In this document: positions 40,211-49,561 of the stretch, piece after piece
Layout of the letters: every line of letters starts with the position of its first letter
How positions within the stretch are numbered: position 1 is the first letter of the stretch
Origin: JANNPJ01 sp965200525
Lineage (GTDB): Bacteria > Actinomycetota > Actinomycetes > Actinomycetales > Kineosporiaceae
NCBI GenBank assembly: GCA_965200525.1
Contig: OZ241368.1
Location: 2,728,001-2,792,000 of the forward strand
Direction: 5' to 3'
DNA length: 64,000 bases
Position numbers and translations under genes: made by a program
Notes under the pieces: generated by a model
Seen by the model: the letters and a program-made list of their open reading frames with translations, nothing else
Told to the model about the DNA's origin: nothing
The model's database searches: none

Positions 40211-41479
40211 ATGGTCGCGAGGAAGTACGGCTGCACGCTTGCCGCCGTGCACGAGAGCTTTCTCGCCGCGCCCGCTTCGCCCCTGCCCGACCTGGTTCGC
40301 CCGGTCGTCGCGGCCAGTTGGCGGCGCTCGCTGGCGCTCGGCGTCGACCCGTGCGCCGGTTCGGCTCCACTCGACCTGCCCGAGGTCGAGCTGGCCGAGT
40401 ACCGGGCCCGTCACCCACTGGCCCCGATGATGCCGCTGATCCGCCGGTTGCTCACCGACGACGCCGACGAGGCCGGGCACATCGTCGCGATCGGGGACGC
40501 GCGGGGCCGCCTGCTCTGGGTCGAGGGTCACCACCGGCTGCGGACCCGGGCCGAACGGATGCACTTCGTCGAGGGGGCGCTCTGGAGCGAGCGCGGGGCC
40601 GGCACCAATGCCCCGGGCACGGCGCTGGCTCTGGACATCCCGGTGCAGATCCGGGCCGGCGAGCACTTCGGCCTGGGGGTGCAGGCCTGGAGCTGCGTGG
40701 CCGCGCCGGTGCACGACCCACTGACCGGCCGGCTGCTCGGCGTCATCGATCTGACCGGCGGGCCCGACGTCGCCGGGACCAGAACGCTGGCCCTGGTCCG
40801 GGCCTGTGCGGCGGCGGTCGAGGCCGGGCTGGCCCTGCAGCTGCCGAACTCGTCCCGCTCCGGCCCGGCCCGCACCCCCGCCCGCCCAGCGACCGCCGAG
40901 GCGGCCCGGGCCGAGGCATTCCTGCAGGTGATGGGCCCCCAAGCGGGCTGGCTCAGGTACGGCGGGCAGGACTGGCAGCTCAGCCGCCGGCACACCGAGC
41001 TGCTCTGGCTGCTGGCCGCGCGCCCGGACGGCCTCTCGGCCCAGGCCCTCGACGTCGCCCTGCACCCGGACGGCGAGCACCTGATCACCGTGCGGGCCGA
41101 GATCAACCGGCTGCGCCGGGTGCTCGGCGCCGGCCTGCTCGACTCCCGGCCGTACCGGCTCACCGTTCCGGTCGCCACCGACGTCGACCGGGTGCGGGCC
41201 GGCCTGGCCCAAGGCCGGCTCACCGAGAGCCTGGCCGACTTCGGCGGCGCGCCGTTGCCCGGCTCGGACGCTCCCGGCATCCGCTCGATGAGCGAGGAGT
41301 TCACCTCCGAGCTGCGCCAGGCCGTGCTCGACTCGGGCAGCGCGGTGGCCCTGGAGAGCTGGACGGCCCGGCCCGACGGGCACGACGACGCCGCCGCCTG
41401 GCTGGCGCTGGAGTCGGTGCTGCCGCCGGGCTCGCCGCGGCGCGCGCTGGCCCGGGCCCACCTGCGCCGACTGGGCTGA
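40211..41479 (+). CDS. GAF-domain transcriptional regulator of aldehyde dehydrogenase genes
   Basis: A 422-aa AcoR-related regulator without the AAA+ domain, as usual in actinobacteria. After a helical N-terminus (VVAASWRRSLALGVDP) the GAF domain spans about residues 70-205 (AGHIVAIGDARGRLLWVEGH, GTNAPGTALALDIPVQIRAG, GRLLGVIDLTGGPD). The C-terminal part (about 240-330) looks like a winged helix (WQLSRRHTELLWLLAARPDG, TVRAEINRLRRVLGAG). The leaderless TACTAT promoter supports ATG 40211. An aldehyde dehydrogenase with DUF779 lies 1.7 kb downstream, the usual target set, with two unrelated genes between them. Confidence 0.87.
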   Translation: MVARKYGCTLAAVHESFLAAPASPLPDLVRPVVAASWRRSLALGVDPCAGSAPLDLPEVELAEYRARHPLAPMMPLIRRLLTDDADEAGHIVAIGDARGRLLWVEGHHRLRTRAERMHFVEGALWSERGAGTNAPGTALALDIPVQIRAGEHFGLGVQAWSCVAAPVHDPLTGRLLGVIDLTGGPDVAGTRTLALVRACAAAVEAGLALQLPNSSRSGPARTPARPATAEAARAEAFLQVMGPQAGWLRYGGQDWQLSRRHTELLWLLAARPDGLSAQALDVALHPDGEHLITVRAEINRLRRVLGAGLLDSRPYRLTVPVATDVDRVRAGLAQGRLTESLADFGGAPLPGSDAPGIRSMSEEFTSELRQAVLDSGSAVALESWTARPDGHDDAAAWLALESVLPPGSPRRALARAHLRRLG

Positions 41480-41616
41480 CCGAGCCGGCGGCGCCGGCCA
41501 CGAATACCTTCACCGAATGTGCACACCTTGAGCACCTTTTGGGCACTACGTCAGCGCCAAGCTTCTCCTGCTCGCGGTGATGGTGGTCGGATCGCCCAGC
41601 CTGGCCGCACGCGTCC

Positions 41617-41946
41617 CTACGAAGGCTCGCCGGGCCGGCCGGCGCGTCGAGCCCGCACCCGGGCCAGGTCGGCGGCGGTCCGGGTGAGATGGTCGGCGGC
41701 GTCGTTCGCCGCCTCCAGTGCGGCATCGAGCCGGATCCGGTACATCGACTGCCAGTACGGCGACAGGAACGCATCCACGGTGTCGATCCGGGCGTAGGCG
41801 GCCCTGATCTTGCCGGCCAGTTCATCGGCCCGCAACCCGATCGCCCGCAGGGTGGCCGGCGTCAACTCCCCGGCCAGCAGGTCGCGGGACTGATCGCGAC
41901 CTTCCGTGTCGTCGGGGCCGCTGTTGTCGTCTGCGTCCTTATTCAT
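41617..41946 (-). CDS. Hypothetical protein
   Basis: A 109-aa protein that I cannot place in a family. The N-terminus is acidic and Asp/Gly-rich (about residues 1-25); the rest is predicted helical: GELTPATLRAIGLRADELAG, KIRAAYARIDTVDAFLSPYW and LDAALEAANDAADHLTRTAA, suggesting a small helical bundle. There is no signal peptide or cysteine. It is on the strand opposite to the regulator and nucleoside hydrolase and faces away from the latter. Codon use matches the surroundings, so it is likely real. Confidence 0.6.
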   Translation of the reverse strand: MNKDADDNSGPDDTEGRDQSRDLLAGELTPATLRAIGLRADELAGKIRAAYARIDTVDAFLSPYWQSMYRIRLDAALEAANDAADHLTRTAADLARVRARRAGRPGEPS

Positions 41947-42056
41947 CCCTCGATCCTCTCCGATCGACGGGCCGGATGCGCGAGCCGTTCCACCCGTCCC
42001 GGCGGCCCCGGGCAGCGGGAGACCCGGTTGAAACAGTTGGCTGGCAGCATGGCCGG

Positions 42057-43037
42057 GTGACCCGCCGTCCGCTGATTCTCGACACCGACGGCGGGGTGGA
42101 CGACTGCACCGCCCTGTGGTGGTTGCTCACCGACCCGCTCACCGATCTGATCGCCGTCACCACCACCAGCGGTGCCGTCGACGAGAAGCTGGCCGCCGTC
42201 AGCGTGCTCAAGGTGCTGGCGGCGGCCGGCCGGCTCGACATCCCGGTCGCGATCGGCGCGCCCGGCCGGTTAGGCCCCGGCCCGCTGCTGGCCCCGGTCC
42301 CGTTCATTCACGGTGACGACGGTCAGGGCAACGCCGGCCATCCGCTGCCGCCGGGGGCCGCCGCCGTCGACGAGAGCGCGGAGGCGTTGCTGCGCCGGCT
42401 GATCGACGAGAGGCCGGGCCGGATCAGTGTGGTCGGCACGGCGCCGTTCACCAACCTGGGCCGGGTGCTGGCGGCCGACCCGAGCTGGGCCGGGCGGGTG
42501 GCCGAGCTGGTGGTGATGGGCGGCTCGATCGCGGTCGGCGGTAACGCTCAGCCGGCGGCCGAGGCCAACGTGGCCGGCGACCCCGCGGCGGCAGCGCTGG
42601 TCGTGGGGGCCGGCTGGCGCCGTCCTCCGTTGCTGGTCGGGCTGGACGCCACCTACCGGGCCACGCTCACCGACACCGAGTTCGAGCTGCTGGCCGAGCG
42701 CCGCACCCCGGCAGCCGCCTTTCTCGACGTCCCGCTGCACTTCTACCGGCCGTTCGGGTCGACGTTCACCGCTCCCGACTGCCCGTGCCACGACCTGCTG
42801 GCCGTGATGGCCTGGGCCGACCCGGCCCTGCTGGACGCGCCCGAACTGCCGCTGGCCGTGGTCACCGGCGAGGGCCCGGCCTGGGGCGCGACCGTCGCCG
42901 ACGTCCGGGCGCCGGTCTTCGCCCGGGTGGCCGGCTCCCGGCAGGCCGAGCCGGCCGGGTTCAGCCTGTGGCGGGTGGCTCTGGACGCCGACGTCGAGGC
43001 GTTCCGGGCCGGCTTCCGGCGGATGATCGGCGGCTGA
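42057..43037 (+). CDS. Inosine/uridine-preferring nucleoside hydrolase family protein
   Basis: Cleaves the N-glycosidic bond of ribonucleosides for salvage. The 326-aa protein starts RRPLILDTDGGVDDCTALWW, the Asp-rich calcium site of the IUNH family, and has TAPFTNLGRVLAADPSWAGR (family TGPLTNLA) and LVVMGGSIAVGGNAQPAAEANV (family MGGxxxxGNxxPxAEFN). GTG 42057 is the most natural start; CAGCAT, 6 nt upstream, could be a weak leaderless box. It sits between the GAF regulator and aldehyde dehydrogenase without an obvious functional link. Confidence 0.9.
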   Translation: MTRRPLILDTDGGVDDCTALWWLLTDPLTDLIAVTTTSGAVDEKLAAVSVLKVLAAAGRLDIPVAIGAPGRLGPGPLLAPVPFIHGDDGQGNAGHPLPPGAAAVDESAEALLRRLIDERPGRISVVGTAPFTNLGRVLAADPSWAGRVAELVVMGGSIAVGGNAQPAAEANVAGDPAAAALVVGAGWRRPPLLVGLDATYRATLTDTEFELLAERRTPAAAFLDVPLHFYRPFGSTFTAPDCPCHDLLAVMAWADPALLDAPELPLAVVTGEGPAWGATVADVRAPVFARVAGSRQAEPAGFSLWRVALDADVEAFRAGFRRMIGG

Positions 43038-43062
43038 CCGCAGGCCGCCGGCCGTAGCGGCA

Positions 43063-43089
43063 GCAACAGCGGCGCAACGTTGCTGCAAC
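43063..43089 (+). promoter_or_regulatory. Phased GCAAC repeats upstream of the aldehyde dehydrogenase
   Basis: GCAAC occurs at 43063, 43074 and 43085, exactly 11 bp apart, and the middle copy is part of the palindrome GCAACGTTGC (43074-43083). The spacing of one helical turn suggests an activator site, probably for the GAF regulator. Confidence 0.5.
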
Positions 43090-43158
43090 CTTCGGCGGCC
43101 TACCGTCGGCCTCAGGTTCGGCCCAACGGTGGGCCGGACGTGAATGTGGAGGTTCCGC

Positions 43159-44681
<1,523 letters not shown>

Positions 44682-44682
<1 letters not shown>

Positions 44683-45080
44683 TGGATGCCCCCGCCCCGG
44701 GTTTCTCCCGGGTCGACGTGACCCCGGAGGCGACGGACCTGCTCCGTCGCCTCCGGGCCGCCAACGGCTCGCTGATGTTCCACCAGTCTGGCGGCTGCTG
44801 CGACGGGAGCTCGCCGATGTGTTACCCGGCGGGAGACTTCCTCACCGGTGACAGCGACGTCCTGCTGGCCCGGTTGCCGCTGGACGACGACACGGTTCCG
44901 GTCTGGATGTCGAAACCGCAGTTCGAGTACTGGAAGCACACCCACCTGACGATCGACGTGGTGCCCGGCCGCGGGGCGGGCTTCTCTCTCGAGGCGCCGT
45001 ACGGGGTTCGCTTCCTGATCCGGTCCCGGTTGCTCAAGAACGACGAGCTGATCGCCCTGGGCGAGCTGCCGGCATCCTGA
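44682..45080 (+). CDS. DUF779 domain protein
   Basis: A 132-aa protein coupled to the aldehyde dehydrogenase by a TGATG overlap. The DUF779 signature is LLRRLRAANGSLMFHQSGGC, CDGSSPMCYPAGDF, then MSKPQFEYWKHTHLTIDVVP and GRGAGFSLEAPYGVRFLIRS. The Cys-Cys-Asp-Gly and Cys-Tyr elements hint at a metal or redox site, but the biochemical role is not known to me. It almost always accompanies ExaC-type dehydrogenases, so an accessory role in that reaction is likely. Confidence 0.93.
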
Positions 45081-45286
45081 TCGGCCGACCCGCTCATCCC
45101 CACTACCGCAGGCTGAACGCCGAAGCGCCCCCTTTCGCGTAACCTTTGCCTTACCCAGAGTGTTGCTTGAGCCAGACACGCCCGATCTCAGGAGGCTGGG
45201 CGTCGGCTCGCAGTCGGCATGATGGGCCTGAGGCGGGCGAACCCGATCGTCAGGGGTTTCGGCAGGGCCGAGGGTGGGGGTGAGCG

Positions 45287-46099
45287 ATGAGTGATCCAGC
45301 GGGCAGCCTGCGGGTCCGGGCCGACCAGGTCGAGGTGCGCGGCCTCGACGTGGGTGATCTCGAGGTCCGCGACTCGGGACCGGCCGATCCGTCGTCGCCC
45401 GCTCCCCGGATCCGGGTCGGGATCGTCGACGACCATCGGCTGATGCTCGACGGGCTCTCGACCTGGCTCGGCGCCGAGGCGGCCGACCTGGAGGTGACCA
45501 TCGCCGTCACCGCTTTCCGCGATCTGCTGCGGCACCCGCGGTTCCCGGTCAACGTGGTGTTGCTCGACCTCGATCTCGGGGACGACGTGCCGACCAGCGC
45601 CAAGATTGTGGAGCTGGCCGCGGCCGGAGTGGCCGTGGTGGTGGTGAGCACGTTCGCCGACCCGCGCCGGGTGCGTGAGTCGATCGCCGCCGGCGCCCTC
45701 GGCTACGTGCCGAAGAGCGAGAACGCGGCCGAGATCGTGTACGCCGTGCGGGCCGCGGCCCGCGGTGAGGCCCACGTCACCCAGGCCCTGGCGGCGATGC
45801 TGGTGGCCGGCGACGGGCCGGACGAGAGCACGCCGTCGCTCAGCCCGCAGGAACGCCGGGCTCTGGTGCTGTACGCCTCGGGCCTGCCGCTGAAGAGCGT
45901 TGCCCGCCAGCTCGACATCTCGGTCGAGACGGCCAAGACCTACCTGACCCGGGTCCGCGAGAAGTACGCCCACGCCGGCCGCGAGGCCCGTACCAAGATC
46001 GCGCTGCACCGGCGGGCGGTGGAAGACGGCCTGCTGCACGACAGCAATCCGGTCGACCCGGTGCCGGCTCCCGCCGTTCGACCCGAAGACCGGCTCTGA
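45287..46099 (+). CDS. Orphan NarL/LuxR-type response regulator
   Basis: A 270-aa DNA-binding regulator. An N-terminal extension of about 40 residues precedes the receiver domain: IRVGIVDDHRLMLDGLSTWL, phosphoacceptor Asp in VNVVLLDLDLGDDV, VVVVSTFADPRR and Lys in GYVPKSENAAEI. The LuxR HTH is LSPQERRALVLYASGLPLKS with VARQLDISVETAKTYLTRVR. GGGGTGA stands just before the ATG. No histidine kinase is adjacent, so the partner is unknown. A strong terminator follows. Confidence 0.92.
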   Translation: MSDPAGSLRVRADQVEVRGLDVGDLEVRDSGPADPSSPAPRIRVGIVDDHRLMLDGLSTWLGAEAADLEVTIAVTAFRDLLRHPRFPVNVVLLDLDLGDDVPTSAKIVELAAAGVAVVVVSTFADPRRVRESIAAGALGYVPKSENAAEIVYAVRAAARGEAHVTQALAAMLVAGDGPDESTPSLSPQERRALVLYASGLPLKSVARQLDISVETAKTYLTRVREKYAHAGREARTKIALHRRAVEDGLLHDSNPVDPVPAPAVRPEDRL

Positions 46100-46278
46100 A
46101 CCGCGGTTTCCGGGGCTGCTGACCGGCTCGTCGAACCCACCGGTATCTGCTGCCCCCCGAAGGTGGGGCATGTCAGGACGTACCTCGGCGATCTACCGTT
46201 AGGTGCCGGGACGTCGCGGGGGGCGTCCGGCGAGGCCAGGTGTGGACCCTGCGGATCCGGTCTGCACCTGTTGTCCTC

Positions 46279-46322
46279 GGTGCCGGGCGGCGCTTGACCT
46301 GGAAGTCGCGCCGCCCGGCACC
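46279..46322. terminator. Bidirectional terminator between convergent genes
   Basis: A perfect 15-bp stem (GGTGCCGGGCGGCGC with GCGCCGCCCGGCACC) and a 14-nt loop, placed between the response regulator and the convergent 46344 gene. Confidence 0.85.
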
Positions 46323-46343
46323 TGTACCCCCGCCCGCTGAGGA

Positions 46344-46670
46344 TTAGCCGGTTCGGGACCAGAACTCCGGCTCGACCCCGGCCTCGGCCAGCCAGGCGCT
46401 CTCGCCGGCCCGCACCACCTCGGCCCCGGCCGGCCCGGCCAGCACATCGAGAATGTCGGCCTCGGCCGGCGCGTTCAGGGCGGTCAGCAGGCGGGGGACG
46501 TCGAGCGCGGCCACCGTGAAGCCGTACTCGTGCTCGGTCACCTCGGTACCGAAGGCCGACCCCGATCTCAGATCCTGACCGTAGATCACCAGGTTGTCGT
46601 CGTCGCTGCGGTGAGCGGTCACGGTCAGTCCGTTCGCGGCCCAGACAGTCACGGTGCGTCGTTCATCCAT
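46344..46670 (-). CDS. Hypothetical protein
   Basis: A 108-aa protein starting MDERRTVTVWAANGLTVTAH; GAGG lies 8 nt before the ATG. The middle has NLVIYGQDLRSGSAFGTEVT and the end AGESAWLAEAGVEPEFWSRTG. It is likely soluble and beta-rich, without catalytic motifs. I do not recognise a family. It is divergent from the HAD gene (120 nt) and ends at a strong terminator. Confidence 0.65.
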   Translation of the reverse strand: MDERRTVTVWAANGLTVTAHRSDDDNLVIYGQDLRSGSAFGTEVTEHEYGFTVAALDVPRLLTALNAPAEADILDVLAGPAGAEVVRAGESAWLAEAGVEPEFWSRTG

Positions 46671-46790
46671 GGCGTTTCCTCGTGATCGGTGCCGGCTTGC
46701 CCCGGCTTGTGCGCTGGTTGCGCCCCGGCACGCTAGCCAGCGACCAACCGCGGCGTTTTTGCTCGTCCCCAGGCACGGCAGGATGTGGAT

Positions 46791-47630
46791 ATGCAAATGG
46801 TGGCGACCGATCTCGACGGGACGATCGTGTGCGGCGACGGCACGATCTCGTCGCGAACCCTGGCCGCGTTGCACGAGTGCGAGCGGCTCGGCATCCATGT
46901 GGTGTTCGTCACCGGCCGGCCGCCGCGGTGGATGGAGTCGATCGTGGCGATGACCGGTCACCAGGGGCTGGCCCTGTGCGGCAACGGGGCGGTGGTGCTC
47001 GACCTGGCCACCAACCAGGTGGTCCGCTCCAGCGGGCTCGACCCGGCCACCGTGCTCGACGTGACGGCGCGGCTGCGCGAGCACCTGCCCGGCGCGACCT
47101 TCGCCCTGGAGACCCTGGACGGGTACCGGCGCGAGCCCGACTACCTGCCCCGGCACCAGGCGGCGCTCGAGGCGGCCACCGGCACCCTGGCCGAGTTGCT
47201 GGCCGACCGGCCGACCGTGATCAAGGTGCTCTGCCGGCAGTCGCCGCAGCACTACGGTTCGCTGGACTCGGACGCGATGCTGGCCATCGCCCGCCGGGAG
47301 CTGGGCGGGGCGGCCGAGGTGGTGCACTCCGACCCGGCCAACCACATGCTCGAGATCTCGGCGCCCGGCGTGACCAAGGCGTCGGCCCTGGCCTGGCTGG
47401 CCGGCGAGCTCAGCGTGCCCGCGGCCGAGGTGGTGGCGTTCGGGGACATGCCCAACGACGTCCCGATGCTGGTCTGGGCCGGAGCCGGGTACGCGATGAG
47501 CGGTGGCCATCCCGAAGCGCTGGCGGCGGCGTCCCAGCTGGCCCCGCCCTGTGCTCAGGACGGCGTGGCCCAGGTGCTGGAGCGGCTCCTGGTGGCCCCG
47601 CGCGTGGCCGTCGACGGCCCGGAGAGATAG
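46791..47630 (+). CDS. HAD-superfamily phosphatase, Cof type
   Basis: A 279-aa phosphatase, a paralogue of the enzyme at 29569. Motif I is VATDLDGTIVCGDG, motif II VVFVTGRPPR, motif III the Lys in GVTKASALAWLA, and motif IV VAFGDMPNDVPMLVWAGAGY. All HAD catalytic residues are present. ATG 46791 is preferred because CAGGAT stands 6 nt upstream; a GTG at 46785 is in frame. It is followed 11 nt later by the ferredoxin gene. Substrate unknown. Confidence 0.92.
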   Translation: MQMVATDLDGTIVCGDGTISSRTLAALHECERLGIHVVFVTGRPPRWMESIVAMTGHQGLALCGNGAVVLDLATNQVVRSSGLDPATVLDVTARLREHLPGATFALETLDGYRREPDYLPRHQAALEAATGTLAELLADRPTVIKVLCRQSPQHYGSLDSDAMLAIARRELGGAAEVVHSDPANHMLEISAPGVTKASALAWLAGELSVPAAEVVAFGDMPNDVPMLVWAGAGYAMSGGHPEALAAASQLAPPCAQDGVAQVLERLLVAPRVAVDGPER

Positions 47631-47641
47631 ATTCACTCTCC

Positions 47642-47881
47642 GTGGCAGCCCCTCGCCGACTCGCAGTCGACTGGCCGGCGTGCAAGGCGCACGGCGTCTG
47701 CGCCGAGCTGGTGCCCGAGCTGGTGACCCTCGATGAGTGGGGATATCCGCTGATCAAGGACGCTGTCGTGGCTCGCTCGGTGCTCGCCCACGCCCAGCGG
47801 GCGGTCACGGCCTGCCCGACGCTGGCCCTCACCCTGATCGAGGAACCGAAGAAGCAGAAGAGCTCGCGCCGCCGGCACTGA
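47642..47881 (+). CDS. Ferredoxin, [3Fe-4S] type
   Basis: A 79-aa electron carrier. The cluster ligands are in DWPACKAHGVCAELVPELV and in TACPTLALTL; the second Cys of the usual motif is replaced by the Ala-His pair, as in actinobacterial 3Fe-4S ferredoxins that serve P450s. The GTG at 47642 follows TAGATT by 8 nt. It has a basic C-terminal tail (KKQKSSRRRH). It could supply electrons to the P450 at 20450 or to enzymes elsewhere; no reductase is adjacent. Confidence 0.85.
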   Translation: MAAPRRLAVDWPACKAHGVCAELVPELVTLDEWGYPLIKDAVVARSVLAHAQRAVTACPTLALTLIEEPKKQKSSRRRH

Positions 47882-47891
47882 GCCGGGCCAA

Positions 47892-48347
47892 TCAGAGGAC
47901 GGCGCCCTCGACCATCTCGCGGACCTGCTTGGCCGTGCGCCGGGCGGCGTCGATGTGGTCCCGGACGCCGTCGGCGTCCTTCATCCGGACGGCGACCCGG
48001 GCCATCATGGCCGACTCCGACGCCCGGGCGCAGAGCGTGGCCGCCCGGGCCAGTCGGCGGTGTATGTCGAGATAGATGTCTCCGGGCCCGACCGGCACGT
48101 CGGCCCCTTCGCTGGGCGCCACGGCCTGGGCGTGTTCGCAGGCCTCCCGGACGACGTCCAGGATCTGGTCCAGCTCGTCGGCGATCTCCATCAGTTCGGT
48201 GCGCACCGGGCGGGAAGGCACGACGTCGATGACCGACCGGTAGCGGCGAACAGCGCGGGCGAACCGATCGTGTACACGCCGCCACACACCGTTACCGAGC
48301 GGGCCCGGACCAATTCGTGGTGTCCGGATCCAATCGAGCATTCCCAT
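47892..48347 (-). CDS. Conserved actinobacterial hypothetical protein
   Basis: A 151-aa helical protein, soluble. Segments are RVHDRFARAVRRYRSVIDVV, LMEIADELDQILDVVREACE and LARAATLCARASESAMMARV, a repeated-helix pattern. It is 17 nt downstream of bpa on the same strand, so it is probably co-transcribed with the proteasome activator. I have no function for it; the linkage makes a role in protein turnover worth testing. Confidence 0.65.
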   Translation of the reverse strand: MGMLDWIRTPRIGPGPLGNGVWRRVHDRFARAVRRYRSVIDVVPSRPVRTELMEIADELDQILDVVREACEHAQAVAPSEGADVPVGPGDIYLDIHRRLARAATLCARASESAMMARVAVRMKDADGVRDHIDAARRTAKQVREMVEGAVL

Positions 48348-48364
48348 GGCCGGCCACCCCCGCC

Positions 48365-48964
48365 CTACAGGTACTGACCGGTGCCGCCGCCGGGGCCGGC
48401 GGAGCCGGACGGATCGCCCGGCATGCCCATTGCCTCCGGCGGACCGCCGGGCAGGGCCCGCCGCATCTGCTCGAACTGGGTGCGGGCGGCCATCTGCTGG
48501 GCGAACAGCACGGTCTGGATGCCGTGGAACAGGCCTTCCAGCCAGCCGACCAACTGGGCCTGGGCGATCCGGAGCTCGGCGTCCGACGGCGTGCTGGAGT
48601 CGTCGAACGGCAGGGCGATCGCCCGCAGCTCCTCGACCAGCTCGGGGGCCAGACCCTTCTCCAGCTCCTTGACCGACCGCTCGTGGATGCCGGCCAGGCG
48701 GGCCCGGCCGGCCTCGTCGAGCGGAGCGCTGCGGACCTCTTCGAGCAGCTGCTTGATCATGCTGCCGATCCGCATCACCTTGGCCGGCTGTTCGATCAGA
48801 TTGGCCGGATTCGTCTCGGTGTCACTCGGCCCGGTAATGGCCATGCCTTCCGGCGTCACCACCACGACCCGTTCCTGCGTCCCGGACTCGTCAGCGGGGT
48901 CGGCGCTACCGGGCGCGCCGGGGTTACCCGAGGGGGCAAACCCTTGCTGCGGCTGCGTCGTCAT
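48365..48964 (-). CDS. bpa: Bacterial proteasome activator Bpa/PafE
   Basis: An ATP-independent ring activator that opens the 20S proteasome gate and degrades unfolded proteins. The 199-aa protein has the family core RVVVVTPEGMAITGP, NLIEQPAKVMRIGSMIKQLL, LAGIHERSVKELEKGLAPEL and QLVGWLEGLFHGIQTVLFAQ, with disordered ends. It finishes GGGTGQYL, the GQYL tail (HbYX-like) that docks into the proteasome alpha ring. Its presence implies a 20S proteasome elsewhere in the genome. GGAGG is only 1 nt from the ATG; CACGAT 6 nt upstream suggests a leaderless start instead. Confidence 0.96.
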   Translation of the reverse strand: MTTQPQQGFAPSGNPGAPGSADPADESGTQERVVVVTPEGMAITGPSDTETNPANLIEQPAKVMRIGSMIKQLLEEVRSAPLDEAGRARLAGIHERSVKELEKGLAPELVEELRAIALPFDDSSTPSDAELRIAQAQLVGWLEGLFHGIQTVLFAQQMAARTQFEQMRRALPGGPPEAMGMPGDPSGSAGPGGGTGQYL

Positions 48965-49561
48965 GCCTCCATCGTGCCTTGCACGAGGGCACTACGCGAC
49001 AGTTTGAGAGCAGTCTTCGGACAGATCACCCACACGGAGAGCGAGCAATAGGCCGCTCAGCCGATGAGCAGCACTTACAAGAAGCCGTAATCGGCCTTAG
49101 TCATATCATGGAGTGGCCGCTGGGCAACACGCGGTAACTGCTGAGACTGCGGAGAGTGTCCTTATCTGTCGCAAAAATCCCTGCGAAATGTCTCACTGAG
49201 CGGACGTCCGGGCCGCACTGCCGTATCCAGCGGACGGCGGGGGACAAGCGAACGGCAAATCTGTCCTAAATAACGGTCGGTCACCAGAAAGACGTCGACC
49301 TCGACCCGGCCAAGACAAAATGCGACCGAGAAGACATCCGGGTCGGGCGCGTTGCGACGGGTCGATCTACCGTTCGGTAACGAGAAACGGCCCCCGCGAA
49401 CCTCGCGAGGGCCGTTCCGACGGGGTGCCGTCGCCGCGGCACCCCGACCCGGCACCGGTCATCCGCCGGCCGCACCGAGGGATCGGCGGGGCGGCCGGGA
49501 CGAATACGTGACAAACACGTAGAAGACCGTGCCCAGGGCGCCCCAGTGTGCAGCATCCGGC
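48965..49561. other. 597-nt gap upstream of bpa
   Basis: The GC content drops and stop codons are frequent, so I see no credible gene. The bpa promoter should lie in the left part. At 49368-49379 TACCG-TT-CGGTA is a short inverted repeat, and at 49386 a terminator hairpin starts. The rest (about 49020-49360) is unexplained. Confidence 0.5.
49386..49416. terminator. Hairpin downstream of the quinone reductase gene
   Basis: Arms AACGGCCC and GGGCCGTT (8 bp), one mismatch, then CGCGA/TCGCG (5 bp) and a 3-nt loop. It lies 145 nt past the stop of the quinone reductase on the minus strand. Confidence 0.65.

Noticed and set aside
49162..49455. A 97-aa minus-strand frame in the gap upstream of bpa
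   Set aside because: It spans the terminator hairpin at 49386, has no SD, and its composition is unlike the neighbours.
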